Shown: piece after piece, positions 45,317 through 57,275 of the stretch
Layout: each line of letters starts with the position of its first letter
How positions within the stretch are numbered: position 1 is the first letter of the stretch
Origin: Tetmemena sp. SeJ-2015
Taxonomy: Eukaryota > Ciliophora > Spirotrichea > Sporadotrichida > Oxytrichidae
Direction of reading: 5' to 3'
Assembly (NCBI GenBank): GCA_027382625.1
Contig: JAJKFJ010020800.1
Coordinates: 1 to 64,000, forward strand
Length of the DNA: 64,000 nucleotides
Made by a program: the position numbers and the translations under genes
Notes under the pieces: model-generated
Databases searched by the model: none
The model's input: only the letters and a program-made list of their open reading frames with translations
What the model was told of the DNA's origin: nothing

Positions 45317-46731
45317 TCAAAAACGATTAGAGTGTATAGGTGCACTTCTTCGAGATCTATTCGATAGTTTAACTGATCTCTCATTATAAGGATAGGCTGA
45401 CTCCGGTTTCAAATCTTTTCTCTCTTTGTTCTGCTAGTAGATACTACATTCCATTTAAGAAGAATAATCAAAAGTAGGCTTTAAACTTTCATTCCAGCCA
45501 TCGGGCTACTGAACAACTGAATGAGCGACTTCCTCAACAACTGGCTTTTCAACAACTGCGGCGGCAACAGTCTGCTCTGAATTTTCACCAGCTGCTGCTC
45601 CCTTGCCTTTGCTCTTCTTCTTCTTATTGGTGCTGCTCTTCTTAGCCTCCTCAGCCACTGGCTACACCTATTTCACTTCCTCCACCTTGGCTGGTGCTGC
45701 TGCAACAACCTACTTCTTCTCCTCCACTGGCTTGCTCTCCTCATGCTTTCTTTGAGCAGGTTTCTATTCTTAGACCTGGGGCTTGATGTCTTTGATAAGT
45801 GCTTTCTCCACTTTTTGAGGCTTCTCCTCCTTAACCTCCTCCACTGGGGCAGCGGCCTTCTTCTTCTTATTCTTGTTCTTCTTAGTCTTGGCAACCTCGT
45901 TCACGAACACCTGGCCAGAGGGCTGAGGTGCATCTGAGCCTTCTCCCTCCTCTCTATCTTCGTCGCTCTCATCAGTTGCTTCCACAACTGCCTTGATCTT
46001 CTTATTTCTCTCGCCCACTACTTGGAACCCATCAACTTCCATATTCACTGTCATATTCAGCTGCAGAGGCTTCTCTTGTTCTACGGGAGCTGCTGCTGGC
46101 TTCTTTGCCTTCTTCTTCTTGGGCTTGGCTGCTTCGACCACCTCTACTGCCTTTGCAGGTGCTGATGGCGCTACTTATTTCTACTCTACAACTACTGCTT
46201 ATAAATGCAAGAACTGGCATTTAATGAATGGCTTGTTTAGGGGGTTGAGTCTTTGGCTGCTCCTTGGGCTGTTGCTGCTTAGGTTCTTGCTTTGCCTGCT
46301 GTTGTTATTGCTTTGGCTTAAAATATACTTATACTGTATCATAATAATGTGGCTGAGGCTCCTATTGCTTCTGGGGGAGTGGCTTGGGCTGCTGGGGCTT
46401 GATCTCCTACTTGCTGACTTCTCTCTGTTGCTGCTGCTTGGGTGGCTGTTGCAATCATAAAAAGACATTCATCACAAATACATTCTCTATAAGTTTACTA
46501 GCCATCTAGCCTTTTGCTCCTGTGGCTGTCTTTAAATTATAAGATAATGATATTAGTTGCTTGTCTTTGCTGCTTTTAGGCCTGATGATGCTTTTCGAGC
46601 ATGGAGGGGGCAGTCTAGATTTGCTCGTCTCGCTGGAGGAAGTAGAGGGAGGAGAGAGCGGCGACCACTACGCCCCCTATGAGCCAAAGATATACGGGGT
46701 ACTCCGTCAGCACCTTCACTACGTCGCTCAT
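45317..46731 (-). CDS. Single-pass membrane protein with Lys/Glu/Ala-rich cytosolic tail
   Basis: Start ATG 46731. The N-terminus has one clear transmembrane segment (VYLWLIGGVVVAALSSLYFL). The rest is low complexity: Gln/Pro/Lys-rich (REVSKQEIKPQQPKPLPQKQ), then KPKKKKAKKPAAAP, NMTVNMEVDGFQVVGERNKK, an acidic patch (ATDESDEDREEGEGSD) and repeated KKNKNKKKK blocks, ending near a TGA at 45317-45319. The layout recalls ER ribosome-binding or LYRIC-like proteins (N-terminal anchor, basic tail), but there is no sequence-level match. The repetitive tail makes frame and IES assignment uncertain. Confidence 0.6.
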
Positions 46732-48052
46732 TCTTTCCAAAGATATATTATTCAATTTAATATCCCCAAATCACAATCTCATTATAATATTTCATTATAA
46801 ATATACTACTTACTTTGGGATATTAATTGACACGTAGGGTTAGAATTTATCCTAAGAAGAAAGTGTAGTCGTATTAAAACTGAAGTAATTAAACTTCGGA
46901 TAGCCTCCCCCATTCACTAAATCAATCATACATTATTATTCATTAAATTTGTACTGTTAAAAACTTTTAAAGTTTAAAGTTATTAACATAATTATAATTA
47001 GCAAAGAAATAATAATAACAATAATAACTCACTCAATCTCGTAGCAGTCTCTCGAACAATAATCTAATTCTTAAAATGGAATCATCCAATAACCAAAATA
47101 TTCACAGGTAATTAATACAATTTATTAATAAAATACTATCAAATTGGGAATTTTAAGCTGAATTTTTTAATGTTGAGTAATGACTCTTTGCCTTCAACCT
47201 CATACACACGAGTCATCATAATTAAGAGGAGGCAGGTAGACGATTAATAATAGATAAGCAAATCAAAATGCATATTCGATATCATCTCTAACTTAATCGT
47301 CTTCCGTATGACAAAATTAGCAAAAATTAAGAAACTGTAAAGTAAAGTAAAGTAAAGTAAAATTTTAGGAATATAATTAATAATCAATTTCTTAAAACAA
47401 CACTTATCGTACTGAATTAGAAAATCAGTTATTATCCTATGTAAAATTAAAATTAAGAAACTGTATAGTATTTTCTGCTCTTTCTCTCTGGAATCTGATT
47501 AATTATTATTTTAAGGTCAAAACCATTATTACTAATTAAAAAATATAATAATAATAATGAATTATAACCTACTTATTCTAACTTTCTGAGCATATTGTTA
47601 CTGCAAGCTGTAGGTTAAGAGTATATTGTATGTTGCAGACATCTTCCAGTAGTTTTAGGAACAAGGAGTAAAATAATTTACTCTATCAGCTTTCCATCAA
47701 AACCTATAAATGTATCTATGATTAAATTATTGTGAAGTACTAAAATAATACAATAAGATAGCATATGCAATCTTAAGCAGCAATTTTAAGAAGACTGACT
47801 ACTAATTTGTAAAAATGCGGGATCTTATTTAGATTTTTAATTGTGACTTCTTATCCCAGTTTGTGTAAGAAAGAAGTAATTATAAGTAAAAAGTATATAA
47901 TTAGAAGTTTCTAGAAGTTCAGATTGCGATTAGGATAGATAGAGATATGTATATACAAACACATTTTATACGAAACTAGAGTAACCGATCAATTCTATTG
48001 GGAGAACTGATGTTCATTCAAAAGTGAATGATTTCCTACAGTGCCAAAGCTT
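46732..48052. other. AT-rich tract with a gene fragment and small repeats
   Basis: Mostly AT-rich. It contains the UBE3A-like 5' exon copy (47076-47110), a (GTAAA)n run at about 47337-47362, and a 17-bp direct repeat AAAATTAAGAAACTGTA at 47323-47339 and 47449-47465. No full gene seen. Confidence 0.6.
47076..47110 (+). pseudogene. Extra copy of the UBE3A-like first exon
   Basis: 35 bases from ATG through the splice donor (encoding MESSNNQNIHR, then GTAA) match 50324-50358 with one difference, CAA versus TAA, both Gln in this code. Similarity downstream is patchy (for example a TAATGA(C/G)TCTTTG-like stretch near 47177-47194). No HECT-coding sequence follows. It could be the first segment of a paralog whose other segments lie elsewhere, or a dead copy. 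Confidence 0.6.
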
Positions 48053-48953
48053 TCATTTCTTGAGTCTAGGTGTCACAGCATTCCTGACCTTGGTCTGCTT
48101 AGCAATTTATTGCTTGATTTCCTCTTCCAGGTTTTCAACGACTTGGTTTTTCCTAGTTGCTCCTTTGCCTCTCTTCTTCTCCTCAGTCAAGCCCTGTTTC
48201 TCCTTCTTGGTCGATTTTCTCTCAAATAATAGCTTGCATATCTCTGTGAAGAGATGCTTATGATCACATCTTAGCCGAGGTAATCTAGCGAGGTGATGCC
48301 TGTTTATTGCGTTTAGGAGGAGATGGTCTACGGCCAGCTGGTTTAACGCCACTTTCTAAGATTTCATTTTGAGCCTCCCTGGCTTTCTTTGGACTCGTAC
48401 TTCTCTTGATAGTAAGCACATACTTTTCTTCGCAGACTTTAGTCTTTAGCTGTTTATCTTCGGTGCATTTAAGGTTTCGAGTTATCTTAAGCTATTTTAC
48501 TTCGTTGAATGCTTCTTCTCCCTTCACTTCTTCTTTTGTAATCTTAGCATTCTTCCTTGTCGCTTTAGGGGACTTGGCTGTTTATTTTGCTTTAGTCGCC
48601 CTTTTACGTATTTACGGCTATTTCTTCTCTTCTTCATCTCCCACTTAAATATGTATTGAACTTATTGCTGGGGTGATTTAGGAGAATTGAGCTTTTGCTG
48701 CATCTGAGGTGCTTCCTCTTCCTACTGCTAACGATTTTTGATTTAAAAAGAATGCATTAATTGTGGGATTACCCAAAGGCTAAGGTTTATCTTATTTCTG
48801 GAGGAGTTTATTGGTCTGAGGAAGGAGCTGAGATTTGGATTCATGCATTCTGACTTTTTCCCGGTGCTATTGTTACGTTGGTTGTTTTTGCATGTGCGGC
48901 TGTTCCTAGAAAGTTTGCTGTAATAGCGGTGATTGCTCGACCGATTACTGCAT
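48053..48953 (-). CDS. Gln-rich, SPKK-containing basic protein
   Basis: Start ATG 48953, stop TGA 48053-48055. The N-terminal part is Gln-rich (MQQSVEQSPLLQQTFQEQPH), followed by NSPKSPQQQVGDEEEKKQPQ, then very basic sequence with SPKK-like motifs (TAKSPKATRKNAKITK, IKRSTSPKKAREAQNE, GRRPSPPKRNKQASPR) and a Lys/Glu-rich C-terminus. IESs at 48727-48778 (pointer TTAGC) and 48643-48659 (17 bases, pointer TAAGT) are supported by frame; one more interruption near 48260-48285 is not resolved. SPKK motifs bind the minor groove of AT-rich DNA in linker histones, so a chromatin role is plausible but inferred. Confidence 0.6.
48643..48659 (-). other. 17-bp IES, pointer TAAGT (minus strand)
   Basis: The pointer occupies 48660-48664 and 48643-48647. 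Removal joins SPKSPQQQV to GDEEEKKQPQ. Confidence 0.75.
48727..48778 (-). other. 52-bp IES, pointer TTAGC (minus strand)
   Basis: The pointer occupies 48779-48783 and 48727-48731. Removal joins LLQKQDKPQ to QQEEEAPQMQQ. Confidence 0.75.
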
Positions 48954-50323
48954 TAATAAATTATGAAGTTTGCCACTTATAATTTATTTTTAAAAGCACT
49001 TTAGCCTTTTCTTAATCAGTCAGGTTTATTTAAAACATTTTATTCTACTTATATTTTATAATACTGTCTATTATATATAGTCAGGAAGGGATCTTGTTTG
49101 CCTTACCCACGAACGATTATAATGAAAATACAGACGCAAAAGACAAAGAATGCTAGAAAAAGCAACATTCCTTTATTTTCTGACCAACAATTGCCTCCTC
49201 TATCGGAAGTTGTTTGCATAATAATATAGCTGTGAATTATTATAGAATTAAAATTGTAAAACTTTATTAAAAGGGGAAGCAAGTGAGTGACAGTTAAAGC
49301 CCCCAGATTTAAATAATCTTTAGACTATTCTATTGAAAATGCGAAGAATATTTTATATCCTTGCTAATACTACACAGAAGTGTTCAGAGTTATTAGAAAC
49401 ACAAAATAGATAAAAATAAAATTGAGGGAATGATCTAATGCGAATATTTCTTCAAATTAATTAAGTGAGAGAGTCATTTTTTATATTAAAATACACACAT
49501 ATTTTAATATAATCCTCTACTATTTATAACTGATTACGCTAGAGGCTTACTAGCTATATTAATTTGAATAGGCCAATCAAATTTAAATCATAGCCAGGGG
49601 TATTATTGATCACTCCTATAAAAGTAGCCGAATTTTTGACTAATTATTCTTATTAATCTATTATCACTCTCATAATATTTTGACAGTAACTTATTAAAAA
49701 GATTTTAAATTTTAAAATTAATAAAATATTTTAGAATAAATGAATTAGAAAGTTCAAACATAGAGCCCAAGCTTGAGGGAAAAATCGACTTGGAGAGGGG
49801 TATAGATACCTGCCCGCCATTACCAAATTCCTCTGCAAGTTGCATTCATCCCCCAGAGGTTGTATAGTTAAGTAATATTTCATTTGCAACTCGTGATTTA
49901 TGATAGCTCTGAAGCCTTGGGAGATATAGTTATATCAACTCATTGAATTTATTAATAAGGATAAAAATCTCCTACTAACACACCAAAGCAACTTTACTAT
50001 TGAATAATTAAGATCTATAGGCAACTAATTAAGTTTACAACTTGAAGGCAATCATTTAGAAGGATGCTAATTTATTTTTCCTCCCTTCTTTGTCTTTCTG
50101 AGAGATGACCGTTAATAGCAGAATCTTTGCTAAGCACTCAAAGAGGTTGGTGAAAGAGCATCATGCGAATAGTCCAGCTGCCGTTATGACTGGTTTCTCG
50201 AAACCAATTGGTTTTTTATATTTTCAAGGGCTTATAAATGTCCCATAACTCAATAAAAATATATATTTTAGTAAAATCTACAGTCACAGTAATTGTCTTT
50301 CCAATAATTATCTAAATTTTTTT
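48954..50323. other. AT-rich tract with one orphan ORF
   Basis: Mostly AT-rich without genes. At 50105-50210 (+) a GC-richer block reads MTVNSRIFAKHSKRLVKEHH and onward to TGFSKP before turning AT-rich. It looks like a first coding segment of an unidentified gene. Confidence 0.45.
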
Positions 50324-53300
50324 ATGGAATCATCCAATAACTAAAATATTCACAGGTAAGTATTCATCTTTAAAAGAAGCACAAACCAATGGGAAATACT
50401 AATAAGAAAATCTATTTCAGAGAGTCATATCTCTGTGTTTGTGCCATTAATGAGTCTTTATCAACTCCATTCTTGTAGCTATTATTTTAGTAATTCTAAA
50501 ACTTATTTAAGCTAAGCGAACGATGGAAGCAATGGGCAGAGCCACCAGTCAGCTGCCAGCAACGAACAATCATCTAACTAACAGCATCAAGATAATCATA
50601 ATCTCTAGAGTAATTTGTGAGGACATTTATTTTAAGAGGAGATGCACATGGACGTGGATGAGCACTCATCAGTCGCAGACCTACCACACCTGCAAGAAGG
50701 CAGCAACCAGCCTCACTCCTCAAGTCTCCTCGGCTATACCGCAGGTCAAGGTAAGCCAAGCATAAGCAGAATTATAGAAAAATTATCTCTAGAGTTGTGA
50801 GATCAGCTTGCCTTAATCTCAGAAGGCTCGAACTTCAAATCCAGCTCTCATTATTAGTCAAATTAACTGTCTTATAGAGCAGAGAGGCATCACTCAGAAG
50901 GAATAAAGCCTTACTCAGCAGCAAGTAACACTGGATCAAGACATGAAGCCAGTCAGCTCCTCACAAGTAGCAGGCAGCCTCTCTCAGATCGTGAGCCATC
51001 AAGTCCTCTAAGACTCAGAGGATAGATCATAAATCATCATCTTTGCTTAAATAATTAATCGTAATTTCTTAGATCAGTGCCCATTCAAAAGAAGACTGCA
51101 GAGGAGGAGACAAAGCGCAAGCAGGAGGAGATGAAGCAAGCACTCACTAAGTACGCAAAGAAACTCATCATGCAGATCAAGAATGGCTGCCAAAAAGAAA
51201 TCTGCTTCTCCAAGTACTGCCAGAAGAATAAGCTCTGTAAGTGATCAATAAACTATGTGAAAGAGTACTCAGAATTTCATAATCCATCATATACGTTCTC
51301 ACTCTCTTTCTTTGATTAACTGGTCAATAATCCTTCTTTCTAGAAACTTCTCTCAAGGATCTGAAAAATGACAAGGACTTCCTTATATTCGCAATAGCTA
51401 GAATCTAAGAGTCACAGGATCCCCAGAGTCTAATTTGCTCAGACTCTATCTCCATCAACGCTTAGAGTCTTTAGCAAATGACAAGTAATCACTCCAATAA
51501 GAAATTTCATTCCTCCTATAGATGATCAAATCAAGGAGTTCAAATAAGTAACCCTCCTATAAAGAATCGTTTTTGTTTTAGTTCGTACAGGATGGATATG
51601 CCTTCGCATCATCATTCGTATTCAAACCAAAAGTGGAGGATGTGAAAATGGGAGAGCCCAACCCCAGTCCAGAGGAGATCTACCAGGAGCAACTCAGATG
51701 CTATTCTATCGACTTTGAAGCCGTGAAAGTGTTCTTCAATCGACTTGAGGAGGCTTTCAACAAGGACGAGAGTGAGGTCATCAAAGCTTTGGACCAGCTG
51801 ATCTAGGTTATTTAGATCGAGGCCAGCTCCAATACTAACCTGGAAAAGGTGTTCATGTTCTTCAGAGTGGCTATGATGTTCGTGGCTAGTGACAAGTTAT
51901 CCTGGGACTGGAAGAAGATCTTCGACTCCCTCATGCTGCAGTTGCAACCTCTCCTTGACAAGTACAGAGGTCTGTCGCCAATCTTCCAGGACTTCATCCA
52001 GCACACCCTCTCCAAGCCGACAGCTCTGCAGCTGATTCAAAACATCCAGAGCTACTTCACACTCACCATCACCATGAACATGATTGAGCCCAAGGTCATC
52101 GAGAGCGGCATTCGCTTCTTAGACTTGTTCAATGAGGCCAATAGCAAGATACCTCTGAGACAGCGTATTCACTACAGGGAGTTCTACAACGACGCCATCA
52201 ATAAGGAGGTGAATTTGAAGGATCACTTCGTCCAGTGGATCAGGAGCAGAGAACGATGCAGAGTTAAGAGAGAGGTCTACGACCGCCTCAAGAGTGAGTT
52301 CACGGTCTGCAGTTTCCCTTGGATATTGGACTCAGCTAACAAGAGTCAGATGCTTTAGATCTTCAACAAGATCGCTCAGGAGAATTAATATCATGCATTT
52401 GTATTATATTAGTATTAAGAATGAACAGATGCAGGGCTTCAACATCATGTAGATCCTACAAAGTGGCATGGCCTCTCTGCACTTGATCTTAGACGTGAGA
52501 CGCGAGCGCATTCTTGAGGACACTCTCAACAAGATCGTAAACCCTGGCCTCAATTTCAAGAAGCAACTCAAAGTCGTGTTCATAGGTGAGCCTGGAGTGG
52601 ACGAGGGTGGACTGAGGAAGGAGTTCTTCCAGTTGTTGATCAAGGACTTGTTCAACCCTGACTTCGCGATGTTCAACCACAATGAGAAGGAGAGACTTTA
52701 CTGGTTTAATGGTGCCTCTATGGAGCCCAACGTCAATTTTGAACTCATCGGTATACTCTTCATCTTATTTTGTACATCTCAATTATATTTGAGTGTATAC
52801 TGATGGGACTGGCTATCTATAACAACATCATTCTTGACTTGCCCTTCCCAATGGCCGCCTACAAGCAACTGCTGTTTCATGAGGTGACCTTCGAAGACTT
52901 GCAAGAGTGGCAGCCTGAGATCGCTCAGAGTTTCCAGTTCATCCTCGACTACAACGATCCAGAAGTTATTCCATCCACCTTAACTTATCTCTTCACTTTT
53001 TAATTTTAAGTTAGCCTGGAGGACGCATTGCAGTTGAGTTTCATAGTCGAGGAAGAGAGATTCGGAGAGAAGATAACTATTGAGCTAATTCCCAACGGTG
53101 CAAACATCATGCTGACTGAGCAGAACAGGCATGAATATGTGCAGAAGCAGATCGAGTACATTTTCAGCAAGCAGTGCGAGCCCCAGCTCAGGTCCTTCAG
53201 AAAAGGTTTCTACAGGGTCTGTGAGGAGGAGCTGATTGTTTCCCTCTTCAAGCCTGAAGAGCTGGAGCAACTAGTCTGCGGCTCCAAGAAACTAGACTTC

Positions 53301-53679
53301 AAAGCGCTGTAAGCGTCTTGCAAGTAAACCTATAATGGGATACCTCTATACGCAAATGAGGTTATGATAGATTGTTTACGTGGATGGATTCACTAAGGAG
53401 AGCCCTCAGGGTCAGTGGCTATGGGAAATAGTGCATGAGATGCCAGAGGAGTAACAGAAGAAGTTCCTGTTCTTCACAACTGGCAGTGACCGCTCTCCGA
53501 TCAATGGACTCGGCACAGTGAGGATCTATGTTGGAAGACAGGGTGAGGACAGCGAGCGTTTACCAAGTGCTCATACTTGCTTCAATCATCTGCTGATCCC
53601 AGAGTACCCCACTAAGGAGAAGTTGAGGCAAAAACTGATGCTGGCAATAGCAAATGCTGAGGGCTTCGGCCTCATGTGA
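50324..53679 (+). CDS. UBE3A: UBE3A/E6AP-type HECT ubiquitin ligase
   Basis: Start ATG 50324 (MESSNNQNIHR, then intron GTAAG...TTTCAG), stop TGA 53677-53679. A Ser/Gln-rich region precedes an AZUL-like zinc-binding segment (KKLIMQIKNGCQKEICFSKY and YC), the hallmark of E6AP. A helical region then leads to the HECT domain: GEPGVDEGGLRKEFF, GLAIYNNIILDLPFPMAAYK, RKGFYRVCEEEL, VCGSKKLDFKAL, FTTGSDRSPINGLG and the catalytic Cys in LPSAHTCFNHLLIPEY, ending NAEGFGLM. The C-lobe is close to animal UBE3A. IESs include 52751-52794 (pointer GTATACT) and 53361-53373 (13 bases, pointer GTT); introns lie near 51237-51343 and in the 5' half. Catalytic residues are intact. Confidence 0.9.
52751..52794 (+). 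other. IES in HECT domain, pointer GTATACT
   Basis: The pointer occupies 52751-52757 and 52795-52801. Removal joins NFELIGIL to MGLAIYNNIILD. Confidence 0.85.
53361..53373 (+). other. 13-bp IES in HECT domain, pointer GTT
   Basis: GTT at 53361-53363 and 53374-53376. Removal joins PLYANEV to YVDGFTKESPQ in frame. Confidence 0.65.
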
Positions 53680-53831
53680 ACTACTAAAGCTGAGTTTATG
53701 ATCGGGTTAACTTGTATCTCTAAAAGAACTTTTTTTCAATAACTCTTAACCTTCAAATTCTTTTACAGTCATATACGTTATTGCGAATGGAAGGGAATAT
53801 TTATGATGAGGGAGAAGTTGTTACCTTAAAA

Positions 53832-56800
53832 TCAATTAATAAGACCTTAGTTTTCGCTCTCTTCCTATGTAAGCCCTCCGTCTATAGGCTCTTCGTGATG
53901 GTGATGATGCTGGTGGTGTTCGTGATCTTGCTCCTCATGGCTGTGTTCATGGCCATGATGCTCATGGTTATGATGGTCATGCTGAGAGTGATCTTCAAAT
54001 TAAATGGACTGAGCTGTGAGGTCCTGCTCTATCCTATGCTCCTCAGTAAAGCTTCCATGATTTTTGGAACCATGTGAGTGATGATGAAGATGCTCCTCCT
54101 CTCCCTCATGATGGTCATGATTATGAGAACTCTCATGCTTGCCTTGTAAGAGTGAGCTTTCCTTGTTAAAGTTAGGTGTATTGAATTGCTAGTGAGTAAC
54201 TTTAGAGTTATTCTGATAGCTGAACTACTGGCTTTGAATGTGCTTGTTGATGGCCTAGTTCTAGGCTTGATAGCTGCTGTAGTCGTTATGGTTATAGGTC
54301 TGCACAGTCTAGCTTGAGTTTGCTTTGGAGTAAAGGTCGTCCTCAGTGCTTCCGATTAGTTTCTTGACGCCACTAAGACTGCTGCTGCTGTGAGAGTGGG
54401 CCTCTAGAGAAGCATAATTGGGACCAGTTATCTGTACTGTAATGTCTCTGCACTTGATTCCTCTCAGGATGGTTGACACTTCATCGTGAATCATAGATCT
54501 ATTGGCCTGGGCACTTACTACTATGTCTACTGTGGCCACATACTTCTTCTCATTCAAAGAAGTGATCATAAAAACACTCTCTAATTAACTTACTTCCCTT
54601 TGGCCATCTCCCAAATAAGGAGCTCTTTCAATTCTCTGACACCCTCAAGCTGAGAAATCTGCTACTCCACCTTTGCCTTCTTCTTTTTGATGAAAAATTC
54701 ATATAGTGCCATTTAACTCTTGATGGTCTGAGGAGTCTTGAGGATGAGAATACTAGCTGTCATCTAAATGAAGGGGATACCTGATGCGAGAATCATGAGG
54801 GAGATGATGAAGCTGCAGACTGGATCAGCTACATACATCTTGTAGTATTTGACGAGGATGGAGGAGAAGATGACTCCCACACTTCCTAGGGTGTCGGCCA
54901 GCACATGCAAGAACACACCGTACATGTTCTCGTTCTCATGCGAGTGGTCATGTCCATGGTCATGATCGTGATGGTCGTGGAAGAAGAACAGGCCGATCAA
55001 GTTCACTCCGAAGCCCAGAGTACTTACTGTTAGCAAGCCCTCAGTGGCGATCAATTGTGGCTCGTAGATGCGCTCAATGCTCTCGCAGAACACGTTAAAG
55101 GCAATGAAGACTAGGAATATGCCATTGAAGAGCCCACTAAGAGTCTCTACTCGCCCATACCCATAAGGATACTCTATTTGAGAGAACATTATAAGCATGC
55201 TTCATAAGTGTACTTCTTGTCTACTCCCATTTTAGCGATGTAGGAGGCACAGAGGCCTATGAAGAGAGCCATGCAGTCGAAGAGCATGTGGAAGGAGTCA
55301 GTGATCAGACCTAGACTGTTGGACATGTACCCGTAGATTAGCTCCACGAACATGAACAGCAACCTACTTAAATATGGCTATATCCATTCTCATGATTAAT
55401 TGAAGCAAGTTGATGATGAAGAAGATGGCGATCTTGCGGGAGTCATTGTTCTGGTAGCAGGTTATGACGAAGTCATAGATCAGGCTCTCCTTGTTAAGCT
55501 GCTCGCTCACTGAGCTCTCTCTGTCAAAGCCACCTAGTAAATAGGATAGAAGATATAATTGTGTGAAAGTATCTTGAGGTCCTCCCAGAAGAAGTAACCG
55601 TAGCTGATTAGGAAGAGCAGGTGCACAAAGAAGTGGAAGACAGAGAGCTTGTTTAGCATGAAGATTGTGAAGCACAAGAATATCAAGGGCATGAATATAG
55701 CATACTCATGATCATTAAATGCTTAAGATGAAAATTGCTCTGCCCAAGAAGTTGTTGCTACTTTCTTCGCCGATGTAATGAGAGGAGCTGCTTCTTTTCT
55801 TGTGTTGCTGCTTCTCGTATTTATCCTTGAGGAGGGTTAAAACTGCCAGGACTATGAAGAGCATGAAAGACTTGCTTGAATTGTCTTTAAGATAATCAGA
55901 GAATTAAGTAACTTTATATGTCTTAGGCTGGATTAATGGGTTGTGGGGAGGAGACTAGATTCATGAAGCCTGAGGCGATCCCGTAGAGCAGACCTACTGC
56001 AGCTGCCACTACAAGCTTTGCCTTGGCATAGGTCATCCTCACCTCTATGTCTCCAAAGTTCAGATAGGGCAATTTAACAACTAAGTTATCAACTCTACAT
56101 ATAATTTAGCGAGCTTTTGCTCTGGCCTCTGATACCTCATGATGATAACCTCCACTAGTGAAAGTGTGAAGCCTAGCATGCTTAGCAAGGTGAATCTGAC
56201 CTGCCCTCCGAAGATGAGCTCTAAGAAGAAGCCCATAACCCAAAGCGACATGCCGATAAATTTCTGCTGCGTTATCTCCATCTGCTATTGCTATCTGTGC
56301 TCTGAAGATTGCGAACCGTCTTCGAGTTCTGAGGAGGAGTTTGCATTTGAAGACTGAGTGAAGTTGTATAGATAGATTAGGAAGACATCAGCCTGGGACA
56401 TGAAGAACCAACTAGTAAAGTTAGATGAGGATTTAAGAAGAGGTCTTACGATGAGAGACTGTTCGTGTCCTTGAGACTCTGCAAGTTGATCCACATCCTC
56501 AGGAATTCGACTACTGTTAGTGCTCCATAACGCCAATCATTCTATAAAGAGTGTTTAGTAGCTAATTCACACGAGGATAGACTGTTCTTACCTTGAGTGC
56601 ATCATATTTGATGAGTTGCTCTGGTTTGAATTTATCCTGCTATACCTAAAAATTTTATGATTTTTATAAGGAATTGATATTTCATATTTAATGTATAGCT
56701 GCCGATGGCAAGGATCGTGAGAAGTGAGGTGATTAGAATGAGCGTGATAGTGAGGGATATGGTGCTCTCATAGGCCCCAATCTCCACAAATGCGAATATG

Positions 56801-57035
56801 CCCCAGAACAGGTACACCAACCCGTAAATCAGCTGGTTCTTATGCCTATCAAATGTTAGTTTAGCTTTTGCTTATAGTCATTTTCAGTTTAAAGTAAGCT
56901 TCAATGATTTTGCAAATGATCTTACGTGGATAAAGCAAAGACATAACTTATAATAAAATCAATGATGCTCATTATATGAGAATTGTAATTATTATTTGTC
57001 GCAAAGCCCTGTCGTTTATCTTTGAGAGCTCTCAT
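53832..57035 (-). CDS. CDF zinc transporter (ZnT5/ZnT7/MSC2-like)
   Basis: Start ATG 57035, stop TGA 53832-53834. Many hydrophobic segments: a long N-terminal membrane extension (57035-55400) as in ZnT5/MSC2, then the CDF core with YPYGYGRVETLSGLFNGIFL, a cytosolic His loop (FFFHDHHDHDHGHDHSHENE) and HVLADTLGSVGVIFSSILVK, whose His-Ala-x-x-Asp spacing supplies zinc-site ligands. A CDF C-terminal domain (VATVDIVVSAQANRSMIHDE) leads to a long Ser/Gln/His-rich tail with repeated HDHH/HHH clusters at about 54150-53870. Expected role: zinc import into secretory compartments. Numerous interruptions (introns or IESs) were not mapped individually. Confidence 0.82.
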
Positions 57036-57275
57036 TAAGATGATGATTTTAAATCTCTGAAATATTAATACTACAAGTAATATCTATCAATTATTATTAC
57101 ATCTTGCCCTACTCTCACTCACTACCTACACCACAAAAAGTCTAATCGCACTCTATCTATGCAGTAAATATAGTTTATTTGAATTTAAAATATTATTGCA
57201 TCTGCTAGATTATAATCTCAAAGAGTAATAAAAAGGGGCAAGCAAGCGCCAACCAGAAATACTCAGCAAAGCTAA
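57036..57275. promoter_or_regulatory. Divergent spacer (ZnT / KATNIP)
   Basis: 240 AT-rich bases between two divergent start codons; should hold both promoters. No motif assigned. Confidence 0.35.

Noticed and set aside
54764..55198. Stand-alone short membrane protein
   Set aside because: It is the core exon of the larger CDF transporter; flanking minus-strand blocks continue the same protein with the ciliate code.
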